Shown here piece by piece: positions 8,108-17,103 of a stretch of DNA of 64,000 nucleotides. The translations under genes were made by a program, and so were the position numbers. Under the pieces are notes generated by a model. It searched no databases. It was not told the origin of the DNA and worked only from the letters and a program-made list of their open reading frames with translations. The stretch is from Verrucomicrobiia bacterium (lineage in GTDB: Bacteria; Verrucomicrobiota; Verrucomicrobiia; Palsa-1439): contig DATLVI010000044.1 in NCBI GenBank assembly GCA_035577545.1, positions 62,001 to 126,000 of the forward strand, written 5' to 3'. The stretch's first letter is position 1. Every line of letters starts with the position of its first letter.

Positions 8108-9739
8108 ATGAAATCCCCTCTTTGCGTTCTGCATTTGGAAGACGACGAAAACGACGCCGACCTGGCGTCGTCGATTCTCGAGGCCGAAGGCATTCCCTGC
8201 GAAATCAAGCGCGTCGAAACTCGCGCTGACTTCGCCGCAGCAATTGAACAGGACGGCTTCGATATTATCTTCTCGGACTTTTCGCTGCCCACCTTCGACG
8301 GGATGTCCGCGCTGGAACTGGTGCGGAAACGATGTCCCGACGTGCCTTTTATTCTGATCTCGGGCACGCTCGGCGAGGAATTCGCGATTGAATCACTCAA
8401 GAGCGGAGCGACGGATTACGTGTTGAAGCAACGTCTCTCACGCCTTGCGCCTGCCGTGCGCCGCGCGATGCAGGAGATCGAGGTCCGCACGGATCACAAG
8501 CAGCTTGAGGCACAGCTCATCGAAGCCCAGAAGATGGAAGTGCTTGGTCAACTCGCCGGCGGGATAGCGCACGATTTTAACAACCTGCTGGCAGTCGTTA
8601 TGGGTAACACCGAGCTAATGATGACCAAGCTTCCCCCAAACGATCCCCTGCGGAAAGAAGTGGAAGAGATCGGGCAGGCCGCCGACCGTGCCGTGGGTTT
8701 GACACGTCAACTCCTGGGGTTCAGTCGCAAGCAGACAGTCCAGCCCGTCGTCCTCGACCTCAGCGAAGTTGTCGCTGGGACGGACAAAATGCTGCGACGC
8801 CTGATCGATGAGAATATCGAACTGCAAATCGTGTCAGGAAAAGAACTGGGCCGTGTCAAAGCCGACTCGGGCTACGTCGGACAGGTCTTGATGAACCTGG
8901 TCGTCAACGCCCGCGATGCCATGCCCAAGGGTGGCAAGCTCACCATCGAAACGCGCGACGTCACATTGGATGAGAACTACGCACAGGCGCACCCAGGCGT
9001 GGCCCCCGGAAATTATGTGATGTTAGCGGTCTGTGACACGGGCACCGGCATGACCGATGAAGTGCAAGCCCGCCTCTTTGAAGCATTCTTCACGACCAAG
9101 CCGAAGGGCAAAGGCACCGGCCTGGGTCTGGCAACCTGCCAGACCATCATCAAACAGTGCAACGGCCACATCGATGTCTTCAGCAAGTTGGGCGAAGGCA
9201 CGATTTTTAAGATTTATTTTCCACGTGTTGAACGGGCTTTGGAGCCCTCGGTACGCCCGGTCGCCAGGGGAGGAACAATGCCACGGGGCACGGAAACGAT
9301 TTTGTTTGTGGAGGACGAACCGTCCGTGCGTCAGTTGGGTTGCGGTGTTCTGGAATCTCTCGGCTACAGCGTATTGCGGGCGGCCAACGGTCAGGAGGGG
9401 TTACGTATGGCTCGCGAGACAAAGGGCCAGCCGATTCGTTTGGTTGTCACGGATGTCATCATGCCTCAAATGGGCGGCAAAATGATGGCCGAGTGGTTGA
9501 AGGCGACGTACCCGGATCTCAAAGTCCTCTACACGTCCGGCTACACCGACGACGCCCTTGCGGAACACGGCGTGCTTGAGCCCGGCGTCGCGTTTCTGCC
9601 GAAGCCCTATACCCCGGCGACCCTCTCCCGCACTGTGCGCGAACTGCTGGATGACGAAGGCGAGTCTGTCGCGGGATTGAATGCAAAAGAGGTCTTCGAC
9701 CCAACCATCCGATTGGAAAAACTCGCATCTACTGTATAG
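8108..9739 (+). CDS. Hybrid REC - histidine kinase - REC protein
   Basis: Soluble protein of 543 residues. REC1 spans 4-122 with Asp57 in FSDFSLP and Lys107. HisKA has AGGIAHDFNNLLAVV (His155). The HATPase domain shows N box NLVVNARDAM (Asn267), G1 DTGTGM (310-315) and G2 GTGLGLA. REC2 spans about 395-515 with Asp449 in VTDVIMP and Lys499. The AHDFN-type H box is the hybrid-kinase class used in relays. It lies 50 bases after the single receiver and 9 bases before the TonB-dependent receptor, within one operon. Phosphoryl flow between the three receivers is inference. Confidence 0.92.
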   Translation: MKSPLCVLHLEDDENDADLASSILEAEGIPCEIKRVETRADFAAAIEQDGFDIIFSDFSLPTFDGMSALELVRKRCPDVPFILISGTLGEEFAIESLKSGATDYVLKQRLSRLAPAVRRAMQEIEVRTDHKQLEAQLIEAQKMEVLGQLAGGIAHDFNNLLAVVMGNTELMMTKLPPNDPLRKEVEEIGQAADRAVGLTRQLLGFSRKQTVQPVVLDLSEVVAGTDKMLRRLIDENIELQIVSGKELGRVKADSGYVGQVLMNLVVNARDAMPKGGKLTIETRDVTLDENYAQAHPGVAPGNYVMLAVCDTGTGMTDEVQARLFEAFFTTKPKGKGTGLGLATCQTIIKQCNGHIDVFSKLGEGTIFKIYFPRVERALEPSVRPVARGGTMPRGTETILFVEDEPSVRQLGCGVLESLGYSVLRAANGQEGLRMARETKGQPIRLVVTDVIMPQMGGKMMAEWLKATYPDLKVLYTSGYTDDALAEHGVLEPGVAFLPKPYTPATLSRTVRELLDDEGESVAGLNAKEVFDPTIRLEKLASTV

Positions 9740-9748
9740 ACCGCCCTT

Positions 9749-11767
9749 ATGAAACCCGGTTCATCCAGTGGCGAAACTGACTCGGGCATCGGCGATTGGT
9801 TGAACCGATGCGGCAGAAAGGGTGCATTTGCCGGACTGATGCTGCTCGTTGCCGGCGGCGTCGAGGCGGCGGATTCCAGCTCACCTTCGGCCAGGTCGTC
9901 AACCAATTCGGTGGCGGACCTTTCCCTGGAAGATCTGGTCAACCTCAAAGTCACTTCTGTTTCCAAGAAAGAGGAAAGGCTCGATGACGCTGCCGCGGCC
10001 ATTTTTGTTTTGAGCAATGACGACCTGCACCGCTCGGGCGCCACCACCGTGGCGGACGCGTTGCGACTGGTACCCGGGTTACAGGTAGCCGCGATTGATT
10101 CTGGCGATTGGGCAATCTCCGCGCGCGGTTTCAATTCCCAATTTGCCAACAAGCTGTTGGTCATGATTGACGGTCGCACCGTCTATTCGCCCTTGTTCTC
10201 CGGAGTCTATTGGGACGCCCAGCAAGTGTTCCTCGATGATGTGGACCGAATCGAAGTAATCCGCGGTCCGGGCGCAACGGTCTGGGGCGCCAACGCGGTC
10301 GACGGCGTGATCAGTATTATAAGCAAGAGCGCCCGGGATACCCAGGGAGATCTCGTCTATGGCGGCGGCGGTGACGAGCACCTGGCGTTGGGCGGCGCGC
10401 GTTACGGCGGCAAGATCAACGAAGACACCTACTATCGCGTCTACGACACCTACCAGCTCAATGACAATTTTGAGTTCGCGAACGGGCAGTCGGCCAATGA
10501 CAGCTGGGACATCAACAAAGCCGGCTACCGCGTCGATCACTACACACACAACGACGGCCAAATGACCTGGCAGGGAGACGGCTACACCGGCGATCTGGAC
10601 AACCATGACGGCAGCATGTACGGCTTCAATACTCTTGGGCGCTGGACGCAACGCATCTCCGATCGTTCGAGTTATGAGGTGCAGGCCTACTATGACCACA
10701 CGTACCGGAACGATACCCTGGCCGAGGTCGCGTTGGACACTGCCGACCTGAGTTTACAGCACACCTTTGGGCTGGGTGAATGCAATGACGTTATCTGGGG
10801 GCTCGGCTATCGGTTCACCGACTCGCAGTTATTCAAAGCAAACAGCCCGGCAATCACAATCCTCAGGCATGAGCTCGCCGTGAATCTCTTTAGCGCATTT
10901 GTGCAGGACGAACTCAAGATCATCCCTGACAAGCTCACGTTCACGGCGGGTACGAAAGTCGAGCATAACGATTTCACCGGATTTGAAGTGCAGCCCAGCG
11001 CCCGCCTCATGTTCAAGCCGACTGAAAACCAGACGGTCTGGGCCGCGGTGTCCCGTGCTGTGCGAACACCCAGTGAGGCGGAAAGCAAAGAGTTCATCAC
11101 CTTCGCCTTGGGCGCGCCTGTGGTCGGTCCCGGCGGCGGGCTTTATGTGCCGACATTTGTCGGCAACACCCAACTCAAATCTGAAGATGTGCTGGCTTAC
11201 GAACTCGGTTATCGCATCCAGCCCGGTCGGCGCGTCAGCGTAGATGTGGCCACGTTCTACAACAACTACAGCGAGCTTGTAGGTCAGGTACCAACCGGTT
11301 TCACTCCGGGTGTACCAGTCGGCACCGAAACGGTTCAACCCGAGAACACCCTCCAAGGCCAATCCTACGGTGGTGAAGCGGTCGTGACCTACGCGGCGAC
11401 GGACTTCTGGCGTTTGTCCGCCAGTTACACGCTCTTGTTGATGCACCTGCGGGGACAACCCACCACCGTCGCCAAGGGGGACGAATTGAACGCCCCCACG
11501 CATCAGGTCGTGCTGCGTTCCTCGTGCGATTTCACTCGCTCCCTCAGCTTGGATGCAGACTTGCGCTACGTGGACAACGTCCAAGAGGTACCAGCTTACG
11601 TCACGGCGGATGTACGTTTGTCCTACCGCCCCACGCCCAATTGGGAGTTGTCCGTCGTGGGGCAGAATCTTCTGGACGACCACCATCCCGAGCAAGCGAG
11701 CACCATCGGCGCACCGACTGTCGAGGTCCCACGCGGATTTTACGGGAAGGTCACATGGCGATACTGA
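9749..11767 (+). CDS. TonB-dependent outer-membrane receptor
   Basis: Outer-membrane beta-barrel of 672 residues. An extended N-terminal signal region (hydrophobic FAGLMLLVAGGVEA around 28-41) is followed by a possible TonB box (VTSVSKK, about 68-74). The plug domain contains GATTVADALRLVPGLQV, SARGFNSQFANKLLVMIDGRTVY and IEVIRGPGATVWGANAVDGVI. The barrel ends in an aromatic-terminated strand (GFYGKVTWRY). The plug is of the vitamin B12/siderophore-receptor type, but the ligand cannot be read from sequence. It sits between two hybrid kinases and overlaps the yfiR-like gene by 13 bases, so it probably serves signalling as well as uptake. No TonB/ExbBD genes occur in the window. Confidence 0.93.
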   Translation: MKPGSSSGETDSGIGDWLNRCGRKGAFAGLMLLVAGGVEAADSSSPSARSSTNSVADLSLEDLVNLKVTSVSKKEERLDDAAAAIFVLSNDDLHRSGATTVADALRLVPGLQVAAIDSGDWAISARGFNSQFANKLLVMIDGRTVYSPLFSGVYWDAQQVFLDDVDRIEVIRGPGATVWGANAVDGVISIISKSARDTQGDLVYGGGGDEHLALGGARYGGKINEDTYYRVYDTYQLNDNFEFANGQSANDSWDINKAGYRVDHYTHNDGQMTWQGDGYTGDLDNHDGSMYGFNTLGRWTQRISDRSSYEVQAYYDHTYRNDTLAEVALDTADLSLQHTFGLGECNDVIWGLGYRFTDSQLFKANSPAITILRHELAVNLFSAFVQDELKIIPDKLTFTAGTKVEHNDFTGFEVQPSARLMFKPTENQTVWAAVSRAVRTPSEAESKEFITFALGAPVVGPGGGLYVPTFVGNTQLKSEDVLAYELGYRIQPGRRVSVDVATFYNNYSELVGQVPTGFTPGVPVGTETVQPENTLQGQSYGGEAVVTYAATDFWRLSASYTLLLMHLRGQPTTVAKGDELNAPTHQVVLRSSCDFTRSLSLDADLRYVDNVQEVPAYVTADVRLSYRPTPNWELSVVGQNLLDDHHPEQASTIGAPTVEVPRGFYGKVTWRY

Positions 11768-12381
11768 CCGGCATCCCTCACCGAGCGCCCCGGGAGCCGC
11801 GCGGGGGGGGGCGCCGCCGGAGTGATCTGTGGGCGGTCCGCTGCGCGCTCCTCGTAATAACAATGGGATGGATCGCCGGAACATCGATTTCCGCCGCGAA
11901 AGAAGAGTTGCCTTCCGAGTACCAGGTCAAAGCCGCCTTTCTCTTCAACTTCGCCAAATACGTGGACTGGCCAGCGGCGGCGTTCCCGGGCCCCAATGCG
12001 CCCATCGTCATCGGGGTCATGGCGAAAGATCGGTTCGATGACGATCTGCGTCAGGCTGTCGAGGGCAAAACCGTCAACGGCCGGCCTTTCGTCATCAAAC
12101 ATCTTGCGGCAGACTCGGAATTGAACGGTTGCCACATTTTGTTCATCAGCGGATTGGAAGCCTCCCGTATGGGCGCAATTTTGGATAAAACCAGGGCGTT
12201 GCCCGTGCTCACCGTAGGCGAGGACGAACCGTTCGCGCGAAACGGTGGCATCATTTCCTTCGTGCTCAGAAATGGAAATGTCCGACTCGACATTGATCTC
12301 GCGGCGGCAAAGAAAGCCGGGTTGACCATCAGTTCCCGATTGCTGGCGGTGGCGGATGTGGTGAAAGGCAAGACCAACTAA
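11755..12381 (+). CDS. YfiR-like (DUF4154) periplasmic protein
   Basis: Protein of 208 residues. The ATG at 11755 lies inside the last codons of the receptor gene and follows GGGAAGG. It gives a basic N-terminus, then a hydrophobic signal (CALLVITMGWIAGTSISA). The mature part carries the DUF4154 signature EYQVKAAFLFNFAKYVDWP (55-73), then GCHILFIS and a C-terminal FVLRNGNVRLDIDL...SSRLLAVADVV block. In Pseudomonas YfiR binds and represses the periplasmic CHASE8-type sensor of the diguanylate cyclase YfiN. Here the next gene, 6 bases away, encodes a CHASE8-type sensor attached to a histidine kinase, so a repressor/sensor pairing is likely (inference). Confidence 0.9.
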   Translation: MAILTGIPHRAPREPRGGGRRRSDLWAVRCALLVITMGWIAGTSISAAKEELPSEYQVKAAFLFNFAKYVDWPAAAFPGPNAPIVIGVMAKDRFDDDLRQAVEGKTVNGRPFVIKHLAADSELNGCHILFISGLEASRMGAILDKTRALPVLTVGEDEPFARNGGIISFVLRNGNVRLDIDLAAAKKAGLTISSRLLAVADVVKGKTN

Positions 12382-12387
12382 AGATCT

Positions 12388-14742
12388 ATGCGCTTTCTGA
12401 CAAATCTCTCGCTCCGGCGCAAGCAAATGCTGATCATCATGCTGACCAGCAGCGTTGCGCTGTTGCTCGCCTGTGCCGCGTTTATCGCCTACGACACGGT
12501 CACCTTCCGCCGGGAGTTGAGCGAAAAGATTACCATTCTTGCCGATGCCATCGGCAACAACTGCGCGGCGGCCATTGATTTTAACGATCCCAAGACCGCC
12601 AAGGAAACGCTTGGTGGGTTGCGCGCTGATGACAGTATCGTTTCTGCCAGCGTTTATTCCCGGGATGGCCGGGTGTTTGCCGTTTACCAGCGGGATACCG
12701 CTTCATCGTTTGTACCGCCTGCGGTCCAGCCCACCAGCCAGGAATTCACCAGCGATGAACTGCACCTGTTTCGCGCAATCAAGCAGGGCGGCGTGATGAC
12801 GGGCACGATTTTTGTCGCGTCAAACTTGAAGAACCTTTCGGCGCGCCGCATGAGTTATGTGGTGATCGTGGGTTTGGTGTTCCTCACCTCATTGCTGGTC
12901 GCCCTTGTGTTGTCGAGCCGGTTGCAGCGGCTGGTGTCCAATCCGATCCTGCATCTCGCGGAGGTGGCGCGGGCCGTGGCGCAGGACAAAAATTATTCGT
13001 TGCGGGCGAAAAAACAAAGCAACGACGAAATCGGCCAGTTGGTGGTCGGGTTCAATGAAATGCTCGCGCAAATTCAGCAGCGGGACGCCGCGTTGCAGTC
13101 GGCGCGCGGCGAACTTGAAATACGCGTGACCGAACGCACCGCTGACCTGAAGAAGGCCAACGAAGCCTTGCAGGTGGAAAATGCCGAGCGCAAACGGACG
13201 GAAGAGTCACTGCGCCAAAGCGAGGAGAAATTCCGCCAGTTGGCGAGTAACATCACCGACGTATTCTGGATGACTTCGCCCGACCAGAAAGAAGTGCTCT
13301 ACGTCAGTCCGGGGTATGAACTGATTTGGGGCCGTTCCGCGGAAAGTCTCTATGCCAATCCTCACCAGTGGGCTGAAGCCATCCTGCCGGAGGAACGCGG
13401 GCGCGTCTTCGCCATCTTCCGCGCGCTTACGCGAAGCGAACCCAGCGTGAGCGTTGAGTATCGGATCGCGCGCCCCGACGGCACAGTCCGCTGGGTCCAT
13501 GACCGTGGTTTTCAAGTCCACGACGCCGCTGGCAATCTGGTTCGTCTCACGGGCATTGTCACCGACATCACCGAGCGCAAGCAGATGGAGGCCCAGTTGG
13601 TTCAATCCCAGAAAATGGAAACGGTCGGCAAATTGGCCGGTGGGATCGCCCACGAGTTTAACAGCATCCTGACGGCGATCATCGGCCAGAGTGAACTGCT
13701 GCTCGGCGATCTTCCCTCGGGAAGTCCGCACTGTGCCAACGCGATCGCCATCCGCAAAGCCGCCGATCTTGCCGCCGCGCTGACCAAGCAACTTCTGGCA
13801 TACGGCCGCAAACAGCTCCTGCGGCAGGACACCCTCGATCTAAACCGGGTCCTGACGAGCATGGAAGGCATGTTGAGCCACTTGATGGGCAGCGATGTCA
13901 ATGTGCGCATCGTTCCCGCCGCTGGCCTGCCAGCGGTGAAGGCGGACGCCGGACAAATTGAGCAGGTCATCATGAACGTCGCCATTAACGCCCGCGAAGC
14001 AATGCGTCGTGGCGGGAAACTCACGCTGGAGACGTCCCTGGTCACATTCGACGAAGAGTACGTCAGTCGCTTTCCCGAGGTGAAGGCGGGAGATTACGTT
14101 ATGCTCGCCATCTCGGATACGGGCACCGGTATGAGCGAGGAAGTCAAAGCGCATCTCTTCGAGCCGTTCTTCACGACCAAGGGTGTCGGCGAAGGCGCGG
14201 GATTGGGATTAGCCACGTGCCACGGCATCATCAAACAAAGCGGCGGCCACATCAACGTTTACAGCGAACCCAGCCGAGGCACCACGTTCAAGATTTATCT
14301 CCCCCGGGTTGAACAGCGAACAGACCTTTCCACGGCAAAGCCTGCGTTACCCGATCTCCCGCGCGGGACCGAAACGATCCTGTTGGTCGAGGATGATCCC
14401 TCGCTGCGTGAGATGGTCAGCCTGTTGTTGCAGCGGTTGGGTTACACCGTGCGGGTGGCTGCCAATGGTCTCGAAGCCTTGAACCTGATCCAGCAACCGC
14501 ACAACGGACATATCGATTTGCTGTTCACGGACATCGTGATGCCGCAAATGGACGGCAAAGAATTGTCCGACCGCATTCGCGCTTTGCATCCCCAAACCAA
14601 AACACTTTTTACGTCCGCCTACACGGAGAACGCCGCCATCCATCAGGGAGTGCTGCGTGAAGGCGTAGCGCTCCTGCAAAAGCCGTTCACACCTTCCGCG
14701 CTTGCGCAGAAATTGCGCGCCGTCCTTGATGGCCGTTCTTAA
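12388..14742 (+). CDS. CHASE8-HAMP-PAS hybrid histidine kinase with C-terminal receiver
   Basis: Inner-membrane protein of 784 residues. TM1 is at about 13-35; a periplasmic CHASE8-like domain at 36-155 carries the recognisable ILADAIGNNCAAAIDFNDP stretch; TM2 is at 157-177; HAMP at 178-230 contains NPILHLAEVARAV. A coiled coil leads to PAS at 282-398, then HisKA with AGGIAHEFNSILTAI (His422), N box around Asn534, G1 DTGTGM (577-582) and G2 GAGLGLA. The C-terminal REC has Asp715 in FTDIVMP and Lys765. The periplasmic architecture matches that of YfiN, but a kinase replaces the GGDEF output. Last gene of the operon. Confidence 0.92.
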   Translation: MRFLTNLSLRRKQMLIIMLTSSVALLLACAAFIAYDTVTFRRELSEKITILADAIGNNCAAAIDFNDPKTAKETLGGLRADDSIVSASVYSRDGRVFAVYQRDTASSFVPPAVQPTSQEFTSDELHLFRAIKQGGVMTGTIFVASNLKNLSARRMSYVVIVGLVFLTSLLVALVLSSRLQRLVSNPILHLAEVARAVAQDKNYSLRAKKQSNDEIGQLVVGFNEMLAQIQQRDAALQSARGELEIRVTERTADLKKANEALQVENAERKRTEESLRQSEEKFRQLASNITDVFWMTSPDQKEVLYVSPGYELIWGRSAESLYANPHQWAEAILPEERGRVFAIFRALTRSEPSVSVEYRIARPDGTVRWVHDRGFQVHDAAGNLVRLTGIVTDITERKQMEAQLVQSQKMETVGKLAGGIAHEFNSILTAIIGQSELLLGDLPSGSPHCANAIAIRKAADLAAALTKQLLAYGRKQLLRQDTLDLNRVLTSMEGMLSHLMGSDVNVRIVPAAGLPAVKADAGQIEQVIMNVAINAREAMRRGGKLTLETSLVTFDEEYVSRFPEVKAGDYVMLAISDTGTGMSEEVKAHLFEPFFTTKGVGEGAGLGLATCHGIIKQSGGHINVYSEPSRGTTFKIYLPRVEQRTDLSTAKPALPDLPRGTETILLVEDDPSLREMVSLLLQRLGYTVRVAANGLEALNLIQQPHNGHIDLLFTDIVMPQMDGKELSDRIRALHPQTKTLFTSAYTENAAIHQGVLREGVALLQKPFTPSALAQKLRAVLDGRS

Positions 14743-14813
14743 ACCAGCGACGGTCGGGCGTCGCGATTGAATTCAAAGTTTGCATTTTCAATTGTGAGGC
14801 GCTAAGTAGGTCT

Positions 14814-16985
14814 GTGCAGAATATGCGGCGTCAAGGCTTTGGCTCAGGGGGTTTCATTCTGGCGGAAAGTGGCGTGGGGAGTCGTGCTCTCAGACCGCCG
14901 CGATTTCTCATTTCGTTACTCATCGCCAGCTGTACTGCAATCTTCTTCCCAGGTCTGGTGCGCGCGCAGACGGGGACCGTCATGTTTGGCCAATCTGCTT
15001 ACACCGCGAACCTGTCGCAAAGCAATGCGCTTATCACCATCATTTTCTCGGGCAGTACGGATGCTACGGCTTCGGTGCTTTTTTCGACTAGTGATGGTAC
15101 TGCCACGGCCACGGTGGACTATGTTGCTGTCTCTACCACTGAGAATTTTCCCGCGCAAGTCACGACCAACCCGGTGGCAATCGTAACCAACACAGTCCCA
15201 ATCACCCTTCTGAACAACGGTGTGCCGGGATCCAGCCGGACCGTCAACCTTGCCCTGTCCAGCCCCACCGGACCTGCCACGCTGGGTAGCCCGTCCAGCG
15301 CCGTGCTCACGATTATCAATAACGCAATGCAACAGTTGCAGTTTGCGGGGGGAACATTCTCGGTGGATGATACGAACGACGTCGCGGTTATCACCGTGGT
15401 CCGAACCAACGGGACGAATGGGACAGTAGCGGTCGATTTCAGCACCAGCGACGGCTCGGCGAAGGCCGGGGTCGACTACACAGCGACGAATGGGACGGTC
15501 GCGTTTGCTGATGGAGTCCTCACGAACACCTTCGAAATTCCGATCATAAGCCCACCCTTGGGCGCTCTCGAAACCAACCGGACGGTCAATCTGACGCTTA
15601 GCAATCCCACCGGCGGCGCTGCCCTGGGCAGTCCCATACACGCCCAGTTGACAATCATCGCGACGGGCCCGCAGGTTATTGAGTTGAGCGCGGCTACCTA
15701 CAACGTCCGCGAACATGTCGGTCACGCCATAATCACAGCAATCCGGTTTGGCGATTCCAGTGACCAGAATAGCGTCGATTATGCCACCAGTGACGGCACA
15801 GCAATTAATGGCGTCGACTATTTCAGCACCAGCGGCACACTCATCTTTTCGCCGGGCGCTTCCCAGTCGAGTTTCAGTTTTTCCATTTTGGAATTCAAGA
15901 CATTCCAAAGCAACAAGACTGTCAATGTGACGCTGTCCAATCCCGCGGAAGGTTCCCTCACCCAAGACACAGCCGTGGTGACAATCGTCAACGACAACCC
16001 GCAGTCGATTACATTCACAAATTCGGACGGTGATGTGGTAACGCTGCTGCTAAAATTCGCCGGGACAATGTCGGCTTCCCAATTTGAGCCCCTCGCCCTG
16101 GATCTGTCCGCGACCGACTCCGGCAGCGTTCTCACGATCAAGGTCAAGAAGAACAAGGCGGGAACGGGTTTACTGGAGATTGACCATATCACTGGGGATG
16201 GTGGATGCCGTCTCATCGACGCGCGGGATTTTGATGTCGTCGGGGTTGATGGCATCCAACTGGGTGACTACCTGGGAGAACTGAAGATCCACGACCTCCT
16301 CAACGGCGCGGTTATCATCGCCAACGGTTCTGTAAACCAGAACACCAGCATCACGGCCCACAACATTGACGATGGCAGCGCCATCGCCCTCGGGAGCAGG
16401 CTCAAAAGGCTGAGCGCTGCGCGCTTTGGCGAGGACACCACGATCGACGCACCGCGGATCGGCAGCATCTCCATCAAGGGCGACAAACGTAACGCTATTC
16501 CGGGTGATTTCGGGGGAACCATTACCCTATCCGGCGATGGCATCGAGACCAATCAGTTTGCCCTCGAGAATCTCGCTGTGTCCGGCATGATCAGCGGCGC
16601 CAATATCACCGTCGCCAATGGCAGCATTGGTTCCATCAGCGCTTTCCAGATGATTGATTCCACCGTCTTCGTTGGTTACACGCCGGACGATCCCGACAGC
16701 CCGTTAACCAGCGGTGAATTCGTAGCGGACCTGCGCCTCGCGAGCGTTACCATCCGCTCGACCACCAATGGTTTTGAAAACAGCGATCTCGCCGCTTCCC
16801 TGGTTGGCAGCGTCAAGCTTTCCAGCGTCGTCATTGACAACGGCGGGATCGAGTTCGGTGTCGCAGCCAGCCAACATATTGGAGAAGTTACAGTCCGGAC
16901 CCCAATCTTCCACTGGCGTGCCCCCAGTGCGAACAACGGCACCAACAACGATCAGACCCTGGGTGATTTCCACGTCTTGCAATAG
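14814..16985 (+). CDS. Exported Calx-beta repeat protein
   Basis: Secreted protein of 723 residues; GTG at 14814 or ATG at 14823 may be the start. The signal peptide is PRFLISLLIASCTAIFFPGLVRAQ (about 29-52). Three Calx-beta domains follow, each with the FSTSDGTA...VDY hallmark: about 55-168, 174-282 and 288-394. These domains bind calcium and occur in adhesion and matrix proteins. The remainder (about 400-723) has repeated Ile/Gly/Ser strands such as IGSISIKGD and SLRLASVTIRSTT-like segments, suggesting a beta-helix or beta-sandwich. No PEP-CTERM or other anchor is present, so it may be released or use a sorting route not evident here. Confidence 0.85.
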   Translation: MQNMRRQGFGSGGFILAESGVGSRALRPPRFLISLLIASCTAIFFPGLVRAQTGTVMFGQSAYTANLSQSNALITIIFSGSTDATASVLFSTSDGTATATVDYVAVSTTENFPAQVTTNPVAIVTNTVPITLLNNGVPGSSRTVNLALSSPTGPATLGSPSSAVLTIINNAMQQLQFAGGTFSVDDTNDVAVITVVRTNGTNGTVAVDFSTSDGSAKAGVDYTATNGTVAFADGVLTNTFEIPIISPPLGALETNRTVNLTLSNPTGGAALGSPIHAQLTIIATGPQVIELSAATYNVREHVGHAIITAIRFGDSSDQNSVDYATSDGTAINGVDYFSTSGTLIFSPGASQSSFSFSILEFKTFQSNKTVNVTLSNPAEGSLTQDTAVVTIVNDNPQSITFTNSDGDVVTLLLKFAGTMSASQFEPLALDLSATDSGSVLTIKVKKNKAGTGLLEIDHITGDGGCRLIDARDFDVVGVDGIQLGDYLGELKIHDLLNGAVIIANGSVNQNTSITAHNIDDGSAIALGSRLKRLSAARFGEDTTIDAPRIGSISIKGDKRNAIPGDFGGTITLSGDGIETNQFALENLAVSGMISGANITVANGSIGSISAFQMIDSTVFVGYTPDDPDSPLTSGEFVADLRLASVTIRSTTNGFENSDLAASLVGSVKLSSVVIDNGGIEFGVAASQHIGEVTVRTPIFHWRAPSANNGTNNDQTLGDFHVLQ

Positions 16986-17103
16986 CCGTTCCCGTCCGAC
17001 CGTTTGCGCCGAGCAGTGTATCACACCGTAATCGCCGCAGGGTTTGCGTCTTGACGAAATCTCACCAATCGTGTGTTCTTGGTGTTTTGAGAGGTAACGG
17101 GTC

